The notes: a model not told the origin generated them from the sequence alone. Shown: positions 11,687 through 22,720, counted from the first letter of the stretch. The stretch is DNA of 64,000 nucleotides from Bidens hawaiensis (GCA_021521415.1 JAIQDT010001094.1:1-64000), one strand, 5' to 3'. A program made the numbers and translations.

Positions 11687-12298
11687 ACGAATACGCAATT
11701 CATAACAAGAAAGAACAGACTAGTTTCTATGTCATCAATCTAGTTTGATAAGTCAGATCTAGAAGCTTCAAGTTCACGACTTGTAATTTACCTATAACAA
11801 ATTCCTTAAACTATTAATGAAAAAAAAGTGAATTACCAGATGAGTTATTGTTGGCTGAGAAAACAAAAGGCTTAGACTTTTTGTTATCCTGAATTCGGTC
11901 TTTGAATCCCTGGAAGTCAGCTTCGAAGTCATCTGATGGTGGTGGCTTTGAGAAGTAATAGTTTGATAAATTGGAATCACGGAGAAGATCTGCGGCGGTT
12001 AAACGACGAGACTGGGGAGGCGCTGTGTGGTGTTTTGTGGACTGGTCACTGGTTGTGTTTATTATAAAACCCTAACTAAGTAAAAAAATATGTTTCAAAA
12101 ACCAGAATTGAACCTGTGACCTCCGGGTTACAAAACCAATAGGTTTCCAGCTAGACAAAGGCTTCAAATGTTTGTAAAGTGGTTCCTTTCTAATTTATAA
12201 GGTGGTTCCTTTATTATTTTCTATATATAAATACACTATTATTTTAAAACTCGGGTGGTTCCTCGGAACCACCCGTTTTCACTATAGATCCGCCCCTG
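11085..12298. mobile_element. hAT-type non-autonomous element, 1.2 kb
   Basis: Flanked by a perfect 8-bp duplication TATAAGAC (11077-11084 and 12299-12306). The ends are CAGTGGCGGATCCAGGA and, on the minus strand, CAGGGGCGGATCTATAG, followed inward by GGGTGGTGC/GGGTGGTTCC-like text. No transposase is present. The 11371-11577 open frame on the minus strand has low-complexity Ser/Pro content and no recognised domain. The element also holds a (TA)n run (11647-11683) and a tRNA-like segment near its right end. Confidence 0.88.
12102..12153 (-). repeat. tRNA-like segment within the hAT element
   Basis: On the minus strand TAGCTGGAAACC (12153-12142) resembles box A and GGTTCAATTCTGG (12114-12102) resembles box B, with TTTTGTAACCCGGAGGTCAC between them, like a tRNA-Thr anticodon and variable region. 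Flanking stems do not close, so it is a remnant. Confidence 0.35.
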
Positions 12299-12306
12299 TA
12301 TAAGAC

Positions 12307-12838
12307 ACGATCTTACAACCGAGTATGAGACTGACATTACTAATACGACAATACCTGGATCCTTTCATCCCTAATAGGCTATGTGTGAGTATGCAAGAAG
12401 TATAATATTTAAAAAATATGAATTATTAATAAAAAAATAAACAAAGTAGAATTTTTTTTATCACAACACAAACATATATATGTATGTATGTGTGTATACA
12501 AGTTCACTTCGGTTTTTTTTTAATTATGCTTCAATTTGGTTATTTTTGTTTGATTTTTTTAATTTTTTTATTTTTAGATAGGTTTTTTCGGTTTCATACT
12601 TCCATGCACACACAAACACACCTATCAAATTCATGACAAGCTTTAAATTTATAATATGTCATAAATTCATAATTAATATTTTATTTTCTTTTCAAGTTAT
12701 TAATTAATAAGATCATTAAATGGTTTAATTCATTGACTTACAGGAAAAAAGAATTTATTTATACTTTTTATGAACCCGATTAATTAATGTTTCTTTACTT
12801 TTCTTTACTTACTTTTAATTAATAAGCATTTACCCTTT
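12307..12838. other. AT-rich stretch, no gene seen
   Basis: Low-complexity AT-rich DNA with TATG/TGTG tracts between the hAT element and Tat-A. Nothing else could be supported. Confidence 0.55.
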
Positions 12839-13818
12839 TGAAGAGGTAGGTTCCAGCAGAGCCCAGTTGGACCCGCAAGACTCACCTTGAAAAGGAACGT
12901 CTGCGCAGAAACCAACTGGATCCGCAGGACCAACCATGCTCAGAGACGTGACGTCCTTACGCGCAGTACGCAAGCTGGTCCCGCAGGAAATGCCTCCCAA
13001 TGGTGAAGGACTCCGCCTGTCCCCGCAGCCTCGGATACAAGCCATTAGGGAAGGCCACCCGCGCAGCAAGGCTACACGCACAAGGCACTTAGCTCTCAAT
13101 CACTCAGTGTCACCTGAAGGAATGAGCGAAGCCGGGAACAATCCCGCACAAGGGCGGGAGGGGGAATACTCCCGCCCAAGTAAGCCAGTCCGTACGATAC
13201 GGGAAGATCTCCTGTACTGTACCTGACGAGGTATGGGAAAAAGATCTAACTAAAGATACGACAGCTTATTGACAACAGTATGGCGAGCAGCATGCTCCTG
13301 TACTGTATGTCACTATTAGCCGCTGCCTACTCACCAACTACTGCCATACCACGTGCGTAGCCGGCAGTTGGTGGAAAAGGAATAGTATACAGCAGGCCTG
13401 GTCACTATCAGCCGCTGCCTACCCACCAACTGCCAGCAGGGCATGTGCGTAGGCTACTGTTGGTTGAACAGGAATACTGTCGCAGCCGGCCACACCTCCT
13501 TGGAAACCTACCTTCGGCTATAAATACCACAAATGGTATGACCATCTCATCTTATCTTGTATCATCATATTATACCTGATATCTGCTCTAGCAATCTCTT
13601 AATATACATTTATATTTAAAGAGCAATCTAGTCTGATTCTCACGCCGGAGGGTGGTCACAAGGAGGAACCCCCCCCCCTTCTCAGTGACAAGCTCACGGT
13701 GTCTGTTTTGCAGGTTATCAGAAGAACCATCTTCTCAGGGTCTAACCCCTCGTGGGAAACATCTATCTAACCCCCAGGTTACCAGTAATCTGCCCGGGGT
13801 CCGGTTAGTGTTTCTTCA
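12839..13818 (+). repeat. 5' LTR of Tat-A
   Basis: Starts TGAAGAGGTAGG and ends GTTTCTTCA. A TATA box TATAAATA lies at 13519-13526. It is nearly identical to 20996-21972; the longest indel is a C run of 10 versus 7. Confidence 0.95.
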
Positions 13819-13833
13819 TTGGCGCCATCCGTG
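13819..13833 (+). promoter_or_regulatory. Primer binding site of Tat-A
   Basis: TTGGCGCCATCCGTG directly follows the LTR. TGGCGCC would pair with a tRNA 3' end of the GGCGCCA type. The same site, in opposite orientation, is present in Tat-B and element C. Confidence 0.75.
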
Positions 13834-13880
13834 CATAAAGCTAGAACTACATTTTTCTCCAGTTTTTTCAAACTTCCAAG

Positions 13881-15332
13881 ATGGTTAAAGAAACTCCGGT
13901 AACCACAACCCCAGCTACTGGGGGGAATACCGGCAACACAGTATTTACAAACACTACCCCGGTTACCCAAGCCGGGGCAAGTGAAGTAAATTTTACGAAC
14001 ACTACCCCAGTTACCCAAGCTGGGGCAAGTGCAGTAAATAATCGCTCACTGGGATTCACCGATACCCAGTTTGAGAAACGAAGACTCCCCCGCCAAACTC
14101 TCGATGAAGTTAAGGCATGGGCGGAGGCACGACAAAAGGAATTCCAGGCTGAGTTGGACGAACGCTTGCGTTCCGTACAACAGACCGACGAATTCGAATA
14201 CTTGGATGACTCGGAGGAATCCGACTCCGACGCGAACCCTCGCCACAGGGCAAAAGGGAAGCGTAAGGAAACGGACTCCCAACCGAGAAGGCATTTTGGA
14301 CAAACCTTCAAACCAAAAAGCACAGGAGGAAGTCCACGTGACTTCTCCAAAGCATTCAGACCAAACGTTGCAAATGCGGGAACGTCCAAATTTGCAAGGG
14401 ACATTGCGGAAGCAATCGCCCCAAAAAGTGCCAAACAAATATCAAGCATAGGCACATATGATGGTATCTCTGACCCCGATGATCATTTGAACAGATTCAT
14501 AGCGGGGGCAACCGTCAGTAGTTGGACGGAACCTACGTGGTGTTACATGTTCCAAATGACGCTTGTGGGGGCTGCTAGAGCGTGGTTCGATCGTCTACCG
14601 GTCAACCACATCTACGACTGGGCTGACTTCCAACAGAAGTTTAGCCAACACTTCAGCCAGCAAAGAAAGTATACAGAGGAGCAATGGACAATCCTCAAAT
14701 GCATTCGAGAGAAAGATGAATCTTTGCTGGACTTCATCACTCGCTTCAACTCGAAGAAGCTAAGTCTGGGTAACATTAGCGAAGATCTTGTTCGCGCTGC
14801 TTTCATCCAGGGCGCGAACGACCCAGAGCTCATCCGCACCTTAACGGGTAAAGATGGCATGCCATCCACATGGGATGCCATCATGACAGCAGCAAAACGT
14901 TTTGCAGAAACGGAGAAGCAACTGGGTAGAGATCTCCCACAGAGCACAAACCTCTACACCCAGAAAACAAGAGAGGATAACGTTCTCACCGCCCGATTAA
15001 ACAAAAAGCGGAAGCTAGGCATTTGGCAGTCAAGGGTTAACTTTGACACCTCATCCGGCTTACAGCATCGGTTAGGCGGAAGAGATAATGTACAGTCCAA
15101 CAAGAACTCCAGATGGACGCCGCTCACCAAAAGCGTCACCGAAATATTTGCCACCGAGGAGCTCCCATGGCCAAAGCCTCAAATAATCCGACATCGTCAC
15201 AATGCCGATCGGAGCAAATACTGTGACTTTCACAGGACAAAAGGCCACAACACCGAAGAATGCATAGACGTAAAGGACATGGTCGAAGCATTCGTCAGAG
15301 ATGGGACGCTCGCGCACCTCGTGGCGCAATGA
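13881..15332 (+). CDS. gag: Gag polyprotein of Tat-A (483 aa)
   Basis: Capsid-type protein that would assemble the retrotransposon particle. The N-terminus carries a duplicated 16-residue segment with core TNTTPVTQAGAS (about residues 21-53). A charged, low-complexity region runs to about residue 180. The retrotransposon gag core follows at about 188-345, with GTYDGISDPDDHL, FQMTLVGAARAWFDRLP and RAAFIQGA as landmarks, closely parallel to the gag of Tat-B. The C-terminal CDFHRTKGHNTEEC is the short Cys/His block that opens pol in this lineage. The frame then stops (TGA at 15330) right after AHLVAQ, where Tat-B continues into protease. The ATG at 13881 lies 62 bp after the LTR and is the first in frame. 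Confidence 0.9.
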   Translation: MVKETPVTTTPATGGNTGNTVFTNTTPVTQAGASEVNFTNTTPVTQAGASAVNNRSLGFTDTQFEKRRLPRQTLDEVKAWAEARQKEFQAELDERLRSVQQTDEFEYLDDSEESDSDANPRHRAKGKRKETDSQPRRHFGQTFKPKSTGGSPRDFSKAFRPNVANAGTSKFARDIAEAIAPKSAKQISSIGTYDGISDPDDHLNRFIAGATVSSWTEPTWCYMFQMTLVGAARAWFDRLPVNHIYDWADFQQKFSQHFSQQRKYTEEQWTILKCIREKDESLLDFITRFNSKKLSLGNISEDLVRAAFIQGANDPELIRTLTGKDGMPSTWDAIMTAAKRFAETEKQLGRDLPQSTNLYTQKTREDNVLTARLNKKRKLGIWQSRVNFDTSSGLQHRLGGRDNVQSNKNSRWTPLTKSVTEIFATEELPWPKPQIIRHRHNADRSKYCDFHRTKGHNTEECIDVKDMVEAFVRDGTLAHLVAQ

Positions 15333-15347
15333 ACGCTGAGCAGGCTG

Positions 15348-15557
15348 ATGCGTGTAGAACCCCAGCTGGGGAAAACACGAATAAAAGTCCAGCTTCAATA
15401 TGGAGACTACATGCTGCGTAAAGAACGAGATCCCGAACCAGGTGCGTATCGGCTCGATGGCACTCCCATCCCAACAACATGGAAGGGAGCTCATTTACAC
15501 AGTTTGCATGTAAATCAATTCCAAATTTGTAAAGAAAAGGCCAAGAGCCACTTCTAA
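15348..15557 (+). pseudogene. Integrase C-terminal scrap of Tat-A pol
   Basis: The frame reads DYMLRKERDPEPGAYRL then GTPIPTTWKGAHLHS, the counterpart of the last about 60 residues of Tat-B pol (DFVLR..GAYAL..IPRAWNAAQLRK). It begins within 20 bp of the gag stop. Protease, reverse transcriptase, RNase H and the integrase core, over a thousand codons in Tat-B, are therefore missing between 15332 and about 15400. A stop (TAA) closes it at 15557. Confidence 0.75.
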
Positions 15558-15624
15558 TGGAAACGATTCTCCTTAAGACATTGACGCTGATGATTTTACA
15601 TTTTTATGAACTATCAACATGGAT

Positions 15625-16060
15625 ATGCCGGTTTTCACCGCATAATCACGTGAAGTCGTTGCGTGGGGAAGGCGGCAAAACCCGCATAAACCCAAAAAAC
15701 GACAAACCTTCACGCAGGTCAGTTGAAGGGGAAAAGTTCAGTTATCCCATTAAATGAAAGTGCCGGTCTATCCGCATGAATCATGAGAGGAAACTGAACA
15801 CTAACCTATCAACAGCCGCGCGTCGAACGGTTAATTTATTCAACACTAATATGCCGGTTTTCACCGCATAATTACGTGAAAAGACGTTGGCTGGGGAAGG
15901 CGGCAAAACCCGCATAAACCCAAAAAATGACAAACCTTCACTCAGGTCAGTTGAAGGGGAAAAGTTCAGTTATCCCATTAAATGAAAGTGCCGGTCTATC
16001 CGCATGAATCATGAAAGGGAACTGAACACTAACCTATCGACAACCGCGCGTCGAACGGTC
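15625..16060 (+). repeat. 226-bp tandem duplication in Tat-A
   Basis: Two direct copies start ATGCCGGTTTTCACCGCATA at 15625 and 15851 and both end near CGCGCGTCGAACGGT. They differ at scattered sites. Confidence 0.85.
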
Positions 16061-16080
16061 CAAAACAAAATTTCTAACAA

Positions 16081-16375
16081 AAGGATGAGGAAAACCTACA
16101 CGCAAGTCAGATATGGGTAAAGTTTAGCCATCCTACTACGTGCAAGTGACGGTCCTACCCGCACAATCACGAAAGAGGAAGCAAAACTTCACACCTATTA
16201 TCTACCACGTTCAAAGGTTAACTTATCCTCAGAAAAAGATGAGGAAAACCTACACGCAGGTCAGATGGTAAAGTTTAGCCATCCTACTACGTGCAAGTGA
16301 CGGTCCTACCCGCACAATCACGGAAGAGGAAGCAAAACTTCACACCTATCTACCACGTTCAAAGGTTAACTTACT
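16081..16375 (+). repeat. 154-bp tandem duplication in Tat-A
   Basis: Two direct copies starting GATGAGGAAAACCTACACGC at 16084 and 16238, downstream of the 226-bp pair. They share short words with that pair (CCGCA, AATCA, GGTC), so the two repeat types may be distantly related. Confidence 0.85.
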
Positions 16376-16587
16376 CTACACTTGGAAAATTGCTAATTTA
16401 AACTAAAGTATGCAAGTCATACAACGTTTACAAAGCAAGGAATCCAATAAAAGAAGCGGTCTTACCCGCACAAAGATTTATATTTCACAATGATTGATTA
16501 CAAGAATGGCCGGGTAACTACCCGCCTACAAGAAAATAAATCTATACAAGCTATATCTATCCTAGCAGCGGGAAGGGATCTTCAGGA

Positions 16588-19500
16588 TCAGGCTTCAAGG
16601 CCACTTCCACTTGGACCAGCCCCATCAGTAGAGCGTGGCAGTTCAAGGAAAGCTTTGAGGATAGCTAGCCCATCATCAGCAGCAGCAACTTCGTTTACCT
16701 TCTCCACCACCGGATGCGTGAAGGCGGCGTATTGATTTACTGCTTGGTCATATATGGCTTCAGTATCTACATCAAATAAAGGGAAGTTGGAAGGCGGGAT
16801 GCCTTTCTCAACGAACCCTAGACCAAGCAGGAAGCCGGCCTTTTCTCCATCCTCGTGAGAAGCGTTGAGGGCTGCGCTCATAGCATCGTCGTAAGATGTC
16901 TCTGAGAAGACCCGATGCACAACCTACAAAAGAAAATATACAAGTGTCAACACCTTTTCTATTTGCAAAGAAAAGCGTAAAGACATGAAAACATACCTGA
17001 GACAACGCTTCTCGAAGAAGCCATTCCTTGGCAACCAGAGCTTCTTGGAGGGCAGCTTGAGCTTCGTTACGGGCGCGTTCGGCTTCATTCTTGTTGAGGT
17101 TGGCAAGCAACACTTCTTTAGCCTCAGCCTCTTCGACGCCCTTTAGCTTCCGCTCAGTATGGTCAAGCACCCCCCTCTGGTCCAAGATCTCCTGGAGCTT
17201 TTTGGCGTCTTCCATCGCCAAGGCATCATGAGCCTGCTGGAGAGCCTCTAATTTGGCTTTTAGTTCTTCATTCTCCACGCGCAGAGGCTCAGCAACAGCT
17301 TCAGCCTTGGTGGCCCTCTCGGTTGCGTTCCTCGCAGTCTCCTTAGCCAGCCGAAGCTGTTCATTAACAGCTTGGGCAGCCTTGGAACGGGCCTCGAGTC
17401 GAGCTTGAACTTCAACCTCGAGGGCATTGAAGGCCTTCTCCTTCTCCGCAGCCACTGCGGTAAGTTTTTGGTTCTCCTCCCGGACAGCCCGCGCCTGAGC
17501 TTGTTCTTTAGCGCGAGCTGCTTTTAACTTGTCGTTTTCACGACAAAGCAGCTCGACTCACGGCTGCATCCGGGCCAGGAGAACCCGAAGCTCATTGCTA
17601 AGCCTACCCTCTTGGTAGCTAGCCATGGCTTCCCCCAACGCACCACTGGGAGCAGCGTGACGAGCCCATTCCACGCACTCCACAGGGGTGCGAAGGGTTG
17701 TTCCTCGGCGAATGTTCCATCGTGGAACATACACTTCATTGGAATCCGACACTGCAAAAAAAAAAAAAAAAAAAAACACAGCAGTTAGGAAAAGATGATA
17801 AAATATATATATATAAAATGGGCCAGAAGAACCCTACGCACCTGTAGGGTCAATAAAAGGCCGATAGCCGCCGAACCCATCACCTGAACCCAAAGGAAAT
17901 CCATCCAAGAGGTCAGGCAGATGGGAAGGTGGCAAAGATTGGCGGGAAGCCCCATGCGTACCTGATGGACCGGCCGTCGTTGCCGATGGCGGGGGCATGG
18001 TAGCAGCCGCCGTGGTCGCCGCCGCGGTCGCTGCCGCGGAATCCGCAGCAATAGTAACCGCCGGCTCGGTGAAGGATGCTGTAAAAATCGCACTCACAGC
18101 CGGCGGTGACGTCATCTCGGCTGGAACAGTCGGCTCAAAGGAGTGAGCAACTGAACCAGCGGAAGCAGGCGCAGGCGCCTGGGTCGACGCCTCAGGTAGG
18201 CTGACCAAGCCTACCGTCATTGGCGGAGAGGTCCTACTCGGCGCCTCACCCTGGAATGCGTCAACATCCACGCCTGCGTAAAGAAGAAAAGTGTTAAAAG
18301 ATTAAACTATGAAGATAAAAGCTAAAGGAAATTTGTACTTACGGGTTTTCTTGAGCCTGAAAGTACGGACGGGCGGAGATGAACCCGATGGAGCCGGCCT
18401 CTTCACGCCGGTTACCGTTGTCATCCTGGGCTCTTCGGTGACAGTTGTCACAGCCTCCGGAATGGTGATCTTGTCACCACCGGGATTCCCCGCCACCTCT
18501 TCGCTCTCGGTCTCCGAGTCAGACCGAGGCGCTGGATCGGCTGTGGAGGCCACCTTCTCCTTCCCCTTCCCGCCGGCAGCCTTCTTCTTCCGCACCAACG
18601 GAGGACCATCTGCGGATTCCTCATCAGAACATACGATTAGAGGAATTCCAGCAGAGGTTTCAACATTGAGGGGTCGAGGGTCGAAGAGCGCCTTACCTGG
18701 CCGACGGGCGCTAAGGATTTCATGGCCTAGCGGATAGACCTCCACGAACCGATCCGCAGTTTGTTCGAGGATGAGCAACTCGTTCTCGTCTAGAGCGCGA
18801 GTACCCATCCGAGCGGGACCGTCAGCCTCCCGCGGGTTAAGGAGCGACTGCAGGTCGTTCCCCTCTGAAATAAACAGGAAAAAAGTTAGAAGAAATCCAA
18901 AATCAACAAAAGGGAAAAAGGCATACCGTAAGGAACAGAGTTCGAACCGTATTCGAGGACGATCGGAATCTTGCGCGCATCAGCCTCCTTCCACACCCGG
19001 CTCATCCCCAGCATTACCATCCCGGACTCCGCAAACCGGTAAACCGGAGATTGGACCCGAGATATCTTCGCAAACCATTCCGCCTCCTGGTAGCTGGAGG
19101 CGTGAAGGCTGGGAAGTGCTTGCCCGTTCTTGAATTTCATGGCAATGGGGATGGCGCGAGCGGATATGAAAAAGAACTCTCGCTTCCACAAGCGAAGACT
19201 GCGCTCGGTCGCGCAGATCTTTAAACCCTTGATTCGGGTTGTCAGGGTATACCACCCCTGGATGCACCTCCAAGTGTAGAAGGTCATCAGGCGGTCAACA
19301 TAGGGCTCAACGCCCAAAATCCGGCACACCCACTCGAAATGGCGAATCTTGGCGATCGCCATGGGGTGCAACTCGGTCAAATGAACACCGTGCCTCTCAA
19401 GGACACGGTAAACAAACTTTGTCAATGGGAACCTAAGATTCCCATAAACAAAGAATGCTGCATAAACCCCGATCTTGCCTCTGGGGGCATCGTACACGGT

Positions 19501-19647
19501 CTGATGGGGTTCAGGAAACTCAGGCTCGAGAGACTCGAGCATGAACTTCCTGACAACATACCGGTACAGATCGCCGGGCAGAGCACACTGGCACTCGCCA
19601 GCAGTACTCTTGTCATCAGCTGTAGACTCGAGATCACGTGAAGACAT
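16588..19647 (-). pseudogene. Five-exon antisense gene of Tat-A (gypsy-type-transposon domain plus coiled coil), one nonsense codon
   Basis: Exons on the minus strand: 19647-18927, 18864-18343, 18273-17842, 17751-16997 and 16923-16588, with introns of 62, 69, 90 and 73 bp. All have GT-AG ends and together keep one frame of 922 codons. A single in-frame TGA (17560-17558, exon 4) interrupts it. Residues about 25-190 (ARG.IGVYAAFFVYGNLRF, HPMAIAKIRHFEWVC, REFFFISARAIPI) resemble the Pfam family called putative gypsy type transposon. Then come an acidic, Ser/Pro/Ala-rich linker (exons 2-3), a VPRWNI block opening exon 4, a long Glu/Ala/Lys coiled coil and a short C-terminal domain. Function is unknown; a DNA-binding or regulatory role is only a guess. 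Tat-B carries a homologue in the same place. The ATG at 19647 lies about 100 bp downstream of a TATA box. Confidence 0.8.
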
Positions 19648-19769
19648 CTTGTGAAGGAAAGAAGAAAACGATTTCGGGAAAATGCTGGCCTGAAAAGGTG
19701 AGTATTCGCCGGAAATCGCTAAGAAGATGAAGAGAAGAGTGAAAGTGTGGATTACAAAGAACCCTCTCC

Positions 19770-19783
19770 CCCTTTATATACTA
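19770..19783 (-). promoter_or_regulatory. TATA box of the Tat-A antisense gene
   Basis: On the minus strand TATATAAAGGGGG sits about 130 bp upstream of the gene's ATG. The predicted start of transcription would be near 19745. It drives transcription toward gag, opposite to the LTR promoter. Confidence 0.65.
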
Positions 19784-20130
19784 ATCGCAATTAATGCGAT
19801 GAATTTAATGCGGAGGAGAGAGAAATCGAAGGTGCAATGAAACTATGACACGTGGCAAAAAGAAAGCTGGCAACAGCTGTTGACAGGACGCGTACCATTA
19901 ATTTCGCGGCCACGCGCCCGAAAAATCGCGCCCACGCGCCTGAAAAAGCGTCTGGAATGACCATGTACTGTCACGTCACCATAACTTCCTGCACGTCCTG
20001 ACACAGTCAGAAGAAACCGTCGCACGACGTTTCAGAGTTTTGGACTGTTCTTATCTTTCCACCAACTCTTCGAATTTCAAAATTCAAAATTCAAAAATAT
20101 TAAAAAGTAAGTGGGAAAATACCCCTTACC

Positions 20131-20615
20131 TTGGCAAACAAGTAACCGTAAGACGGATGCGGGTACAGTGTAAAGGCAAAACCCTTCACATACCTATCAC
20201 CCGCAGGGAATTGAAGCCAAGAAAACATTGGCAAACAAGTAACCGTAAGACGGATGCGGGTACAGTGTAAAGGCAAAACCCTTCACATACCTAGCACCCG
20301 CAGGGAATTGAAGCCAAGAAAACCTTGGCGAACAAGTAACCGTAAGACGGATGCGGGTACAGTGTTAAGGCAAAACCCTTCACATACCTAGCACCCGCAG
20401 GGAATTGAAGCCAAGTATACCTTGGCAACCAAGTAACTATAAGACGGGTGCGGGTACAGTGTAAAGGCAAAACCCTTCACATACCTAGCACCGGCAGGGA
20501 ATTGACGCCAGGAATACCTTGGAAGTAAAGTAACCGTAAGACGAGCGCGGGTACAGTGTTAAGGCAAAACCCTTCACATGCCTAGCGCTCCGCTGGGAAT
20601 TGAAACCAAGAAGGA
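20131..20615 (+). repeat. Five-copy 97-bp tandem array in Tat-A
   Basis: Units begin TTGGCAAACAAGTAACCGTA or close variants at 20131, 20228, 20325, 20422 and 20519, an exact 97-bp period with point changes only. Each unit contains GGGTACAGTGT and AAAACCCTTCACAT. The array lies upstream of the antisense promoter and before the 3' LTR. Confidence 0.92.
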
Positions 20616-20982
20616 TCTTCTGGGCAATGCTTGCGGAAACGGAAATAACATCCCGCATAGCGGGAACGTCGAGAACTACGTTGTTTGAAGCTCCAGGATG
20701 GAATTGGTGGTTTTAACATAATTGATCACTATGTTCAAAACTACCAAAACCTCATGGAGAATCCACACAAGTGGGACTCAACGCTCCTGACTTGCGAGGA
20801 GGTTACAGCCTACCCGCATCATACCCAAAGACCAAGCAGGAAACTCGGGCATTTCTGCAAGTGACAAGGACTTCCGCGGGAGGAATCCCCATGGAAAACC
20901 TTAAAAAACCCCTTTTCAAAAACCCTTTGCTTAAGTCCAAAAGTTCACCTCACTTTATTAAACACTCATGAGAAGAACATTG

Positions 20983-20995
20983 GACTGGGGGGACT
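20983..20995 (+). promoter_or_regulatory. Polypurine tract of Tat-A
   Basis: GACTGGGGGGACT lies immediately before the 3' LTR. It is the expected plus-strand primer site and matches the tract of Tat-B (GACTGGGGGGGCT on the minus strand). Confidence 0.8.
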
Positions 20996-21972
20996 TGAAG
21001 AGGTAGGTTCCAGCAGAGCCCAGTTGGACCCGCAAGACTCACCTTGAAGAGGAACGTCTGCGCAGAAACCAACTGGATCCGCAGGACCAACCATGCTCAG
21101 AGACGTGACGTCCTTACGCGCAGTACGTAAGCTGGTCCCGCAGGAAATGCCTCCCAATGGTGAAGGACTCCGCCTGTCCCCGCAGCCTCGGATACAAGCC
21201 ATTAGGGAAGGCCACCCGCGCAGCAAGGCTACACGCACAAGGCACTTAGCTCTCAATCACTCAGTGTCACCTGAAGGAATGAGCGAAGCCGGGAACAATC
21301 CTGCACAAGGGCGGGAGGGGGAATACTCCCGCCCAAGTAAGCCAGTCCGTACGATACGGGAAGATCTTCTGTACTGTACCTGACGAGGTATGGGAAAAAG
21401 ATCTGACTAAAGATACGACAGCTTATTGACAACAGTATGGCGAGCAGCATGCTCCTGTACTGTATGTCACTATTAGCCGCTACCTACTCACCAACTACTG
21501 CCATACCACGTGCGTAGCCGGCAGTTGGTGGAAAAGGAATAGTATACAGCAGGCCTGGTCACTATCAGCCGCTGCCTACCCACCAACTACCAGCAGGGCA
21601 TGTGCGTAGGCTACTGTTGGTTGAACAGGAATACTGTCGCAGCCGGCCACACCTCCTTGAAAACCTACCTTCGGCTATAAATACCACAAATGGTATGACC
21701 ATCTCATCTTATCTTGTATCATCATATTATACCTGATATCTGCTCTAGCAATCTCTTAATATACATTTATATTTAAAGAGCAATCTAGTCTGATTCTCAC
21801 GCCGGAGGGTGGTCACAAGGAGGAACCCCCCCTTCTCAGTGACAAGCTCACGGTGTCTGTTTTGCAGGTTATCAGAAGAACCATCTTCTCAGGGTCTAAC
21901 CCCTCGTGGGAAACATCTATCTGACCCCCAGGTTACCAGTAATCTGCCCGGGGTCCGGTTAGTGTTTCTTCA
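20996..21972 (+). repeat. 3' LTR of Tat-A
   Basis: Same ends as the 5' LTR, TATA box at 21676-21683, followed by the target duplication CCTTT at 21973-21977. Confidence 0.95.
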
Positions 21973-22237
21973 CCTTTTTAGTTAATGAATTTATTTGCAT
22001 GAAACCGCAGCATTCAGTTCCTCTCAAACTTTCATTTTCACCTCATACTATTGGAAACTTATGTATTACACCTTTGGGTTTGATTTTAATTAATCTTAAA
22101 GTTTACTATGTTGAATATGAAACTTTTAATACGTATGGAGTTCGCCCCCCTGCGTTTTCGTTCAAACTTTGTCACTGGTGTTAAGCGGATATAACTAAAA
22201 CTTGTATCAAAGATCGAGTACGTACGTCAACTTAATC

Positions 22238-22720
22238 TAGGGGTGCAAACGAGCCGATCCCGAGCTGGACTAAGCTCGTTTAACTTACACAGAGCTCGAG
22301 CTCGGCTCGTTTCGAGCTTTATTTTCAAAGCTCTAGCTCGGCCTGTGAGTAGATTTTCAAGCTCGGGCCCAACTCTTTTACTATTTATCAATTATTTTTT
22401 ATATAATTATAATTATTTTATATACTTTTTTCTATTATAACTTTATGTATAAAATAGTATATATTATTTAGTTAATTTTATTAATTTTTTATAACATTAT
22501 AGATATTAATTAATAATTATTAAATATATATTTTTAAAAATCATATACATGGCAGGCTCGTTTAGGCTCGTAAGCCGGCTTGAGCTCGATAAGTGAAGCT
22601 CAGGCTCAGACTCGTTTATTAAATGAGCTTACTTTTAGGCTCGAGCTCGGGCTCGATCGAGCTTTTTAACGAACCGATCTCGAATAGCTCGCGAGCAGCT
22701 CGGCTCGTTTGCACCCCCTA
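22238..22720. mobile_element. hAT-type MITE
   Basis: A 483-bp element with inverted ends TAGGGGTGCAAACGAGCC and (minus strand) TAGGGGGTGCAAACGAGCC, flanked by ACTTAATC (22230-22237 and 22721-22728). The interior is rich in GAGCTCG and TCGAGCT words on both strands. The TAGGGGTG terminus is typical of plant hAT MITEs. Because of shared edge bases the duplication could also be read as 9 bp. Confidence 0.85.

Larger units (their letters stand above)
12839..21972 (+). mobile_element. Tat-A: Tat-type Gypsy LTR retrotransposon, pol-deleted, with antisense gene
   Basis: A complete 9.1-kb element with a 5-bp target duplication CCTTT (12834-12838 and 21973-21977), direct LTRs of 980 and 977 bp, a primer site starting TTGGCGCC and a polypurine tract ending at 20995. 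In order it holds gag (+), a scrap of the integrase tail, tandem repeats, a spliced gene on the minus strand, its promoter, a 5 x 97-bp array and the 3' LTR. Almost all of pol is missing, so it cannot move without help. I counted about nine substitutions plus a C-run length change between the LTRs, so the insertion is recent. Assignment to the Tat lineage rests on the gag type, primer site and antisense extra gene. Confidence 0.9.

Noticed and set aside
12830..13226. Open frames on both strands in the Tat-A LTR (also 20966-21383)
   Set aside because: They lie wholly in the LTR and are duplicated only because the LTR is.
13868..14455. A 195-codon minus-strand frame opposite gag of Tat-A
   Set aside because: It is a shadow of the gag frame, with no domain, promoter or counterpart in Tat-B.
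20131..20615. CRISPR-like regular array (also 39920-42340)
   Set aside because: Units are continuous tandem repeats without unique spacers, inside plant LTR elements.
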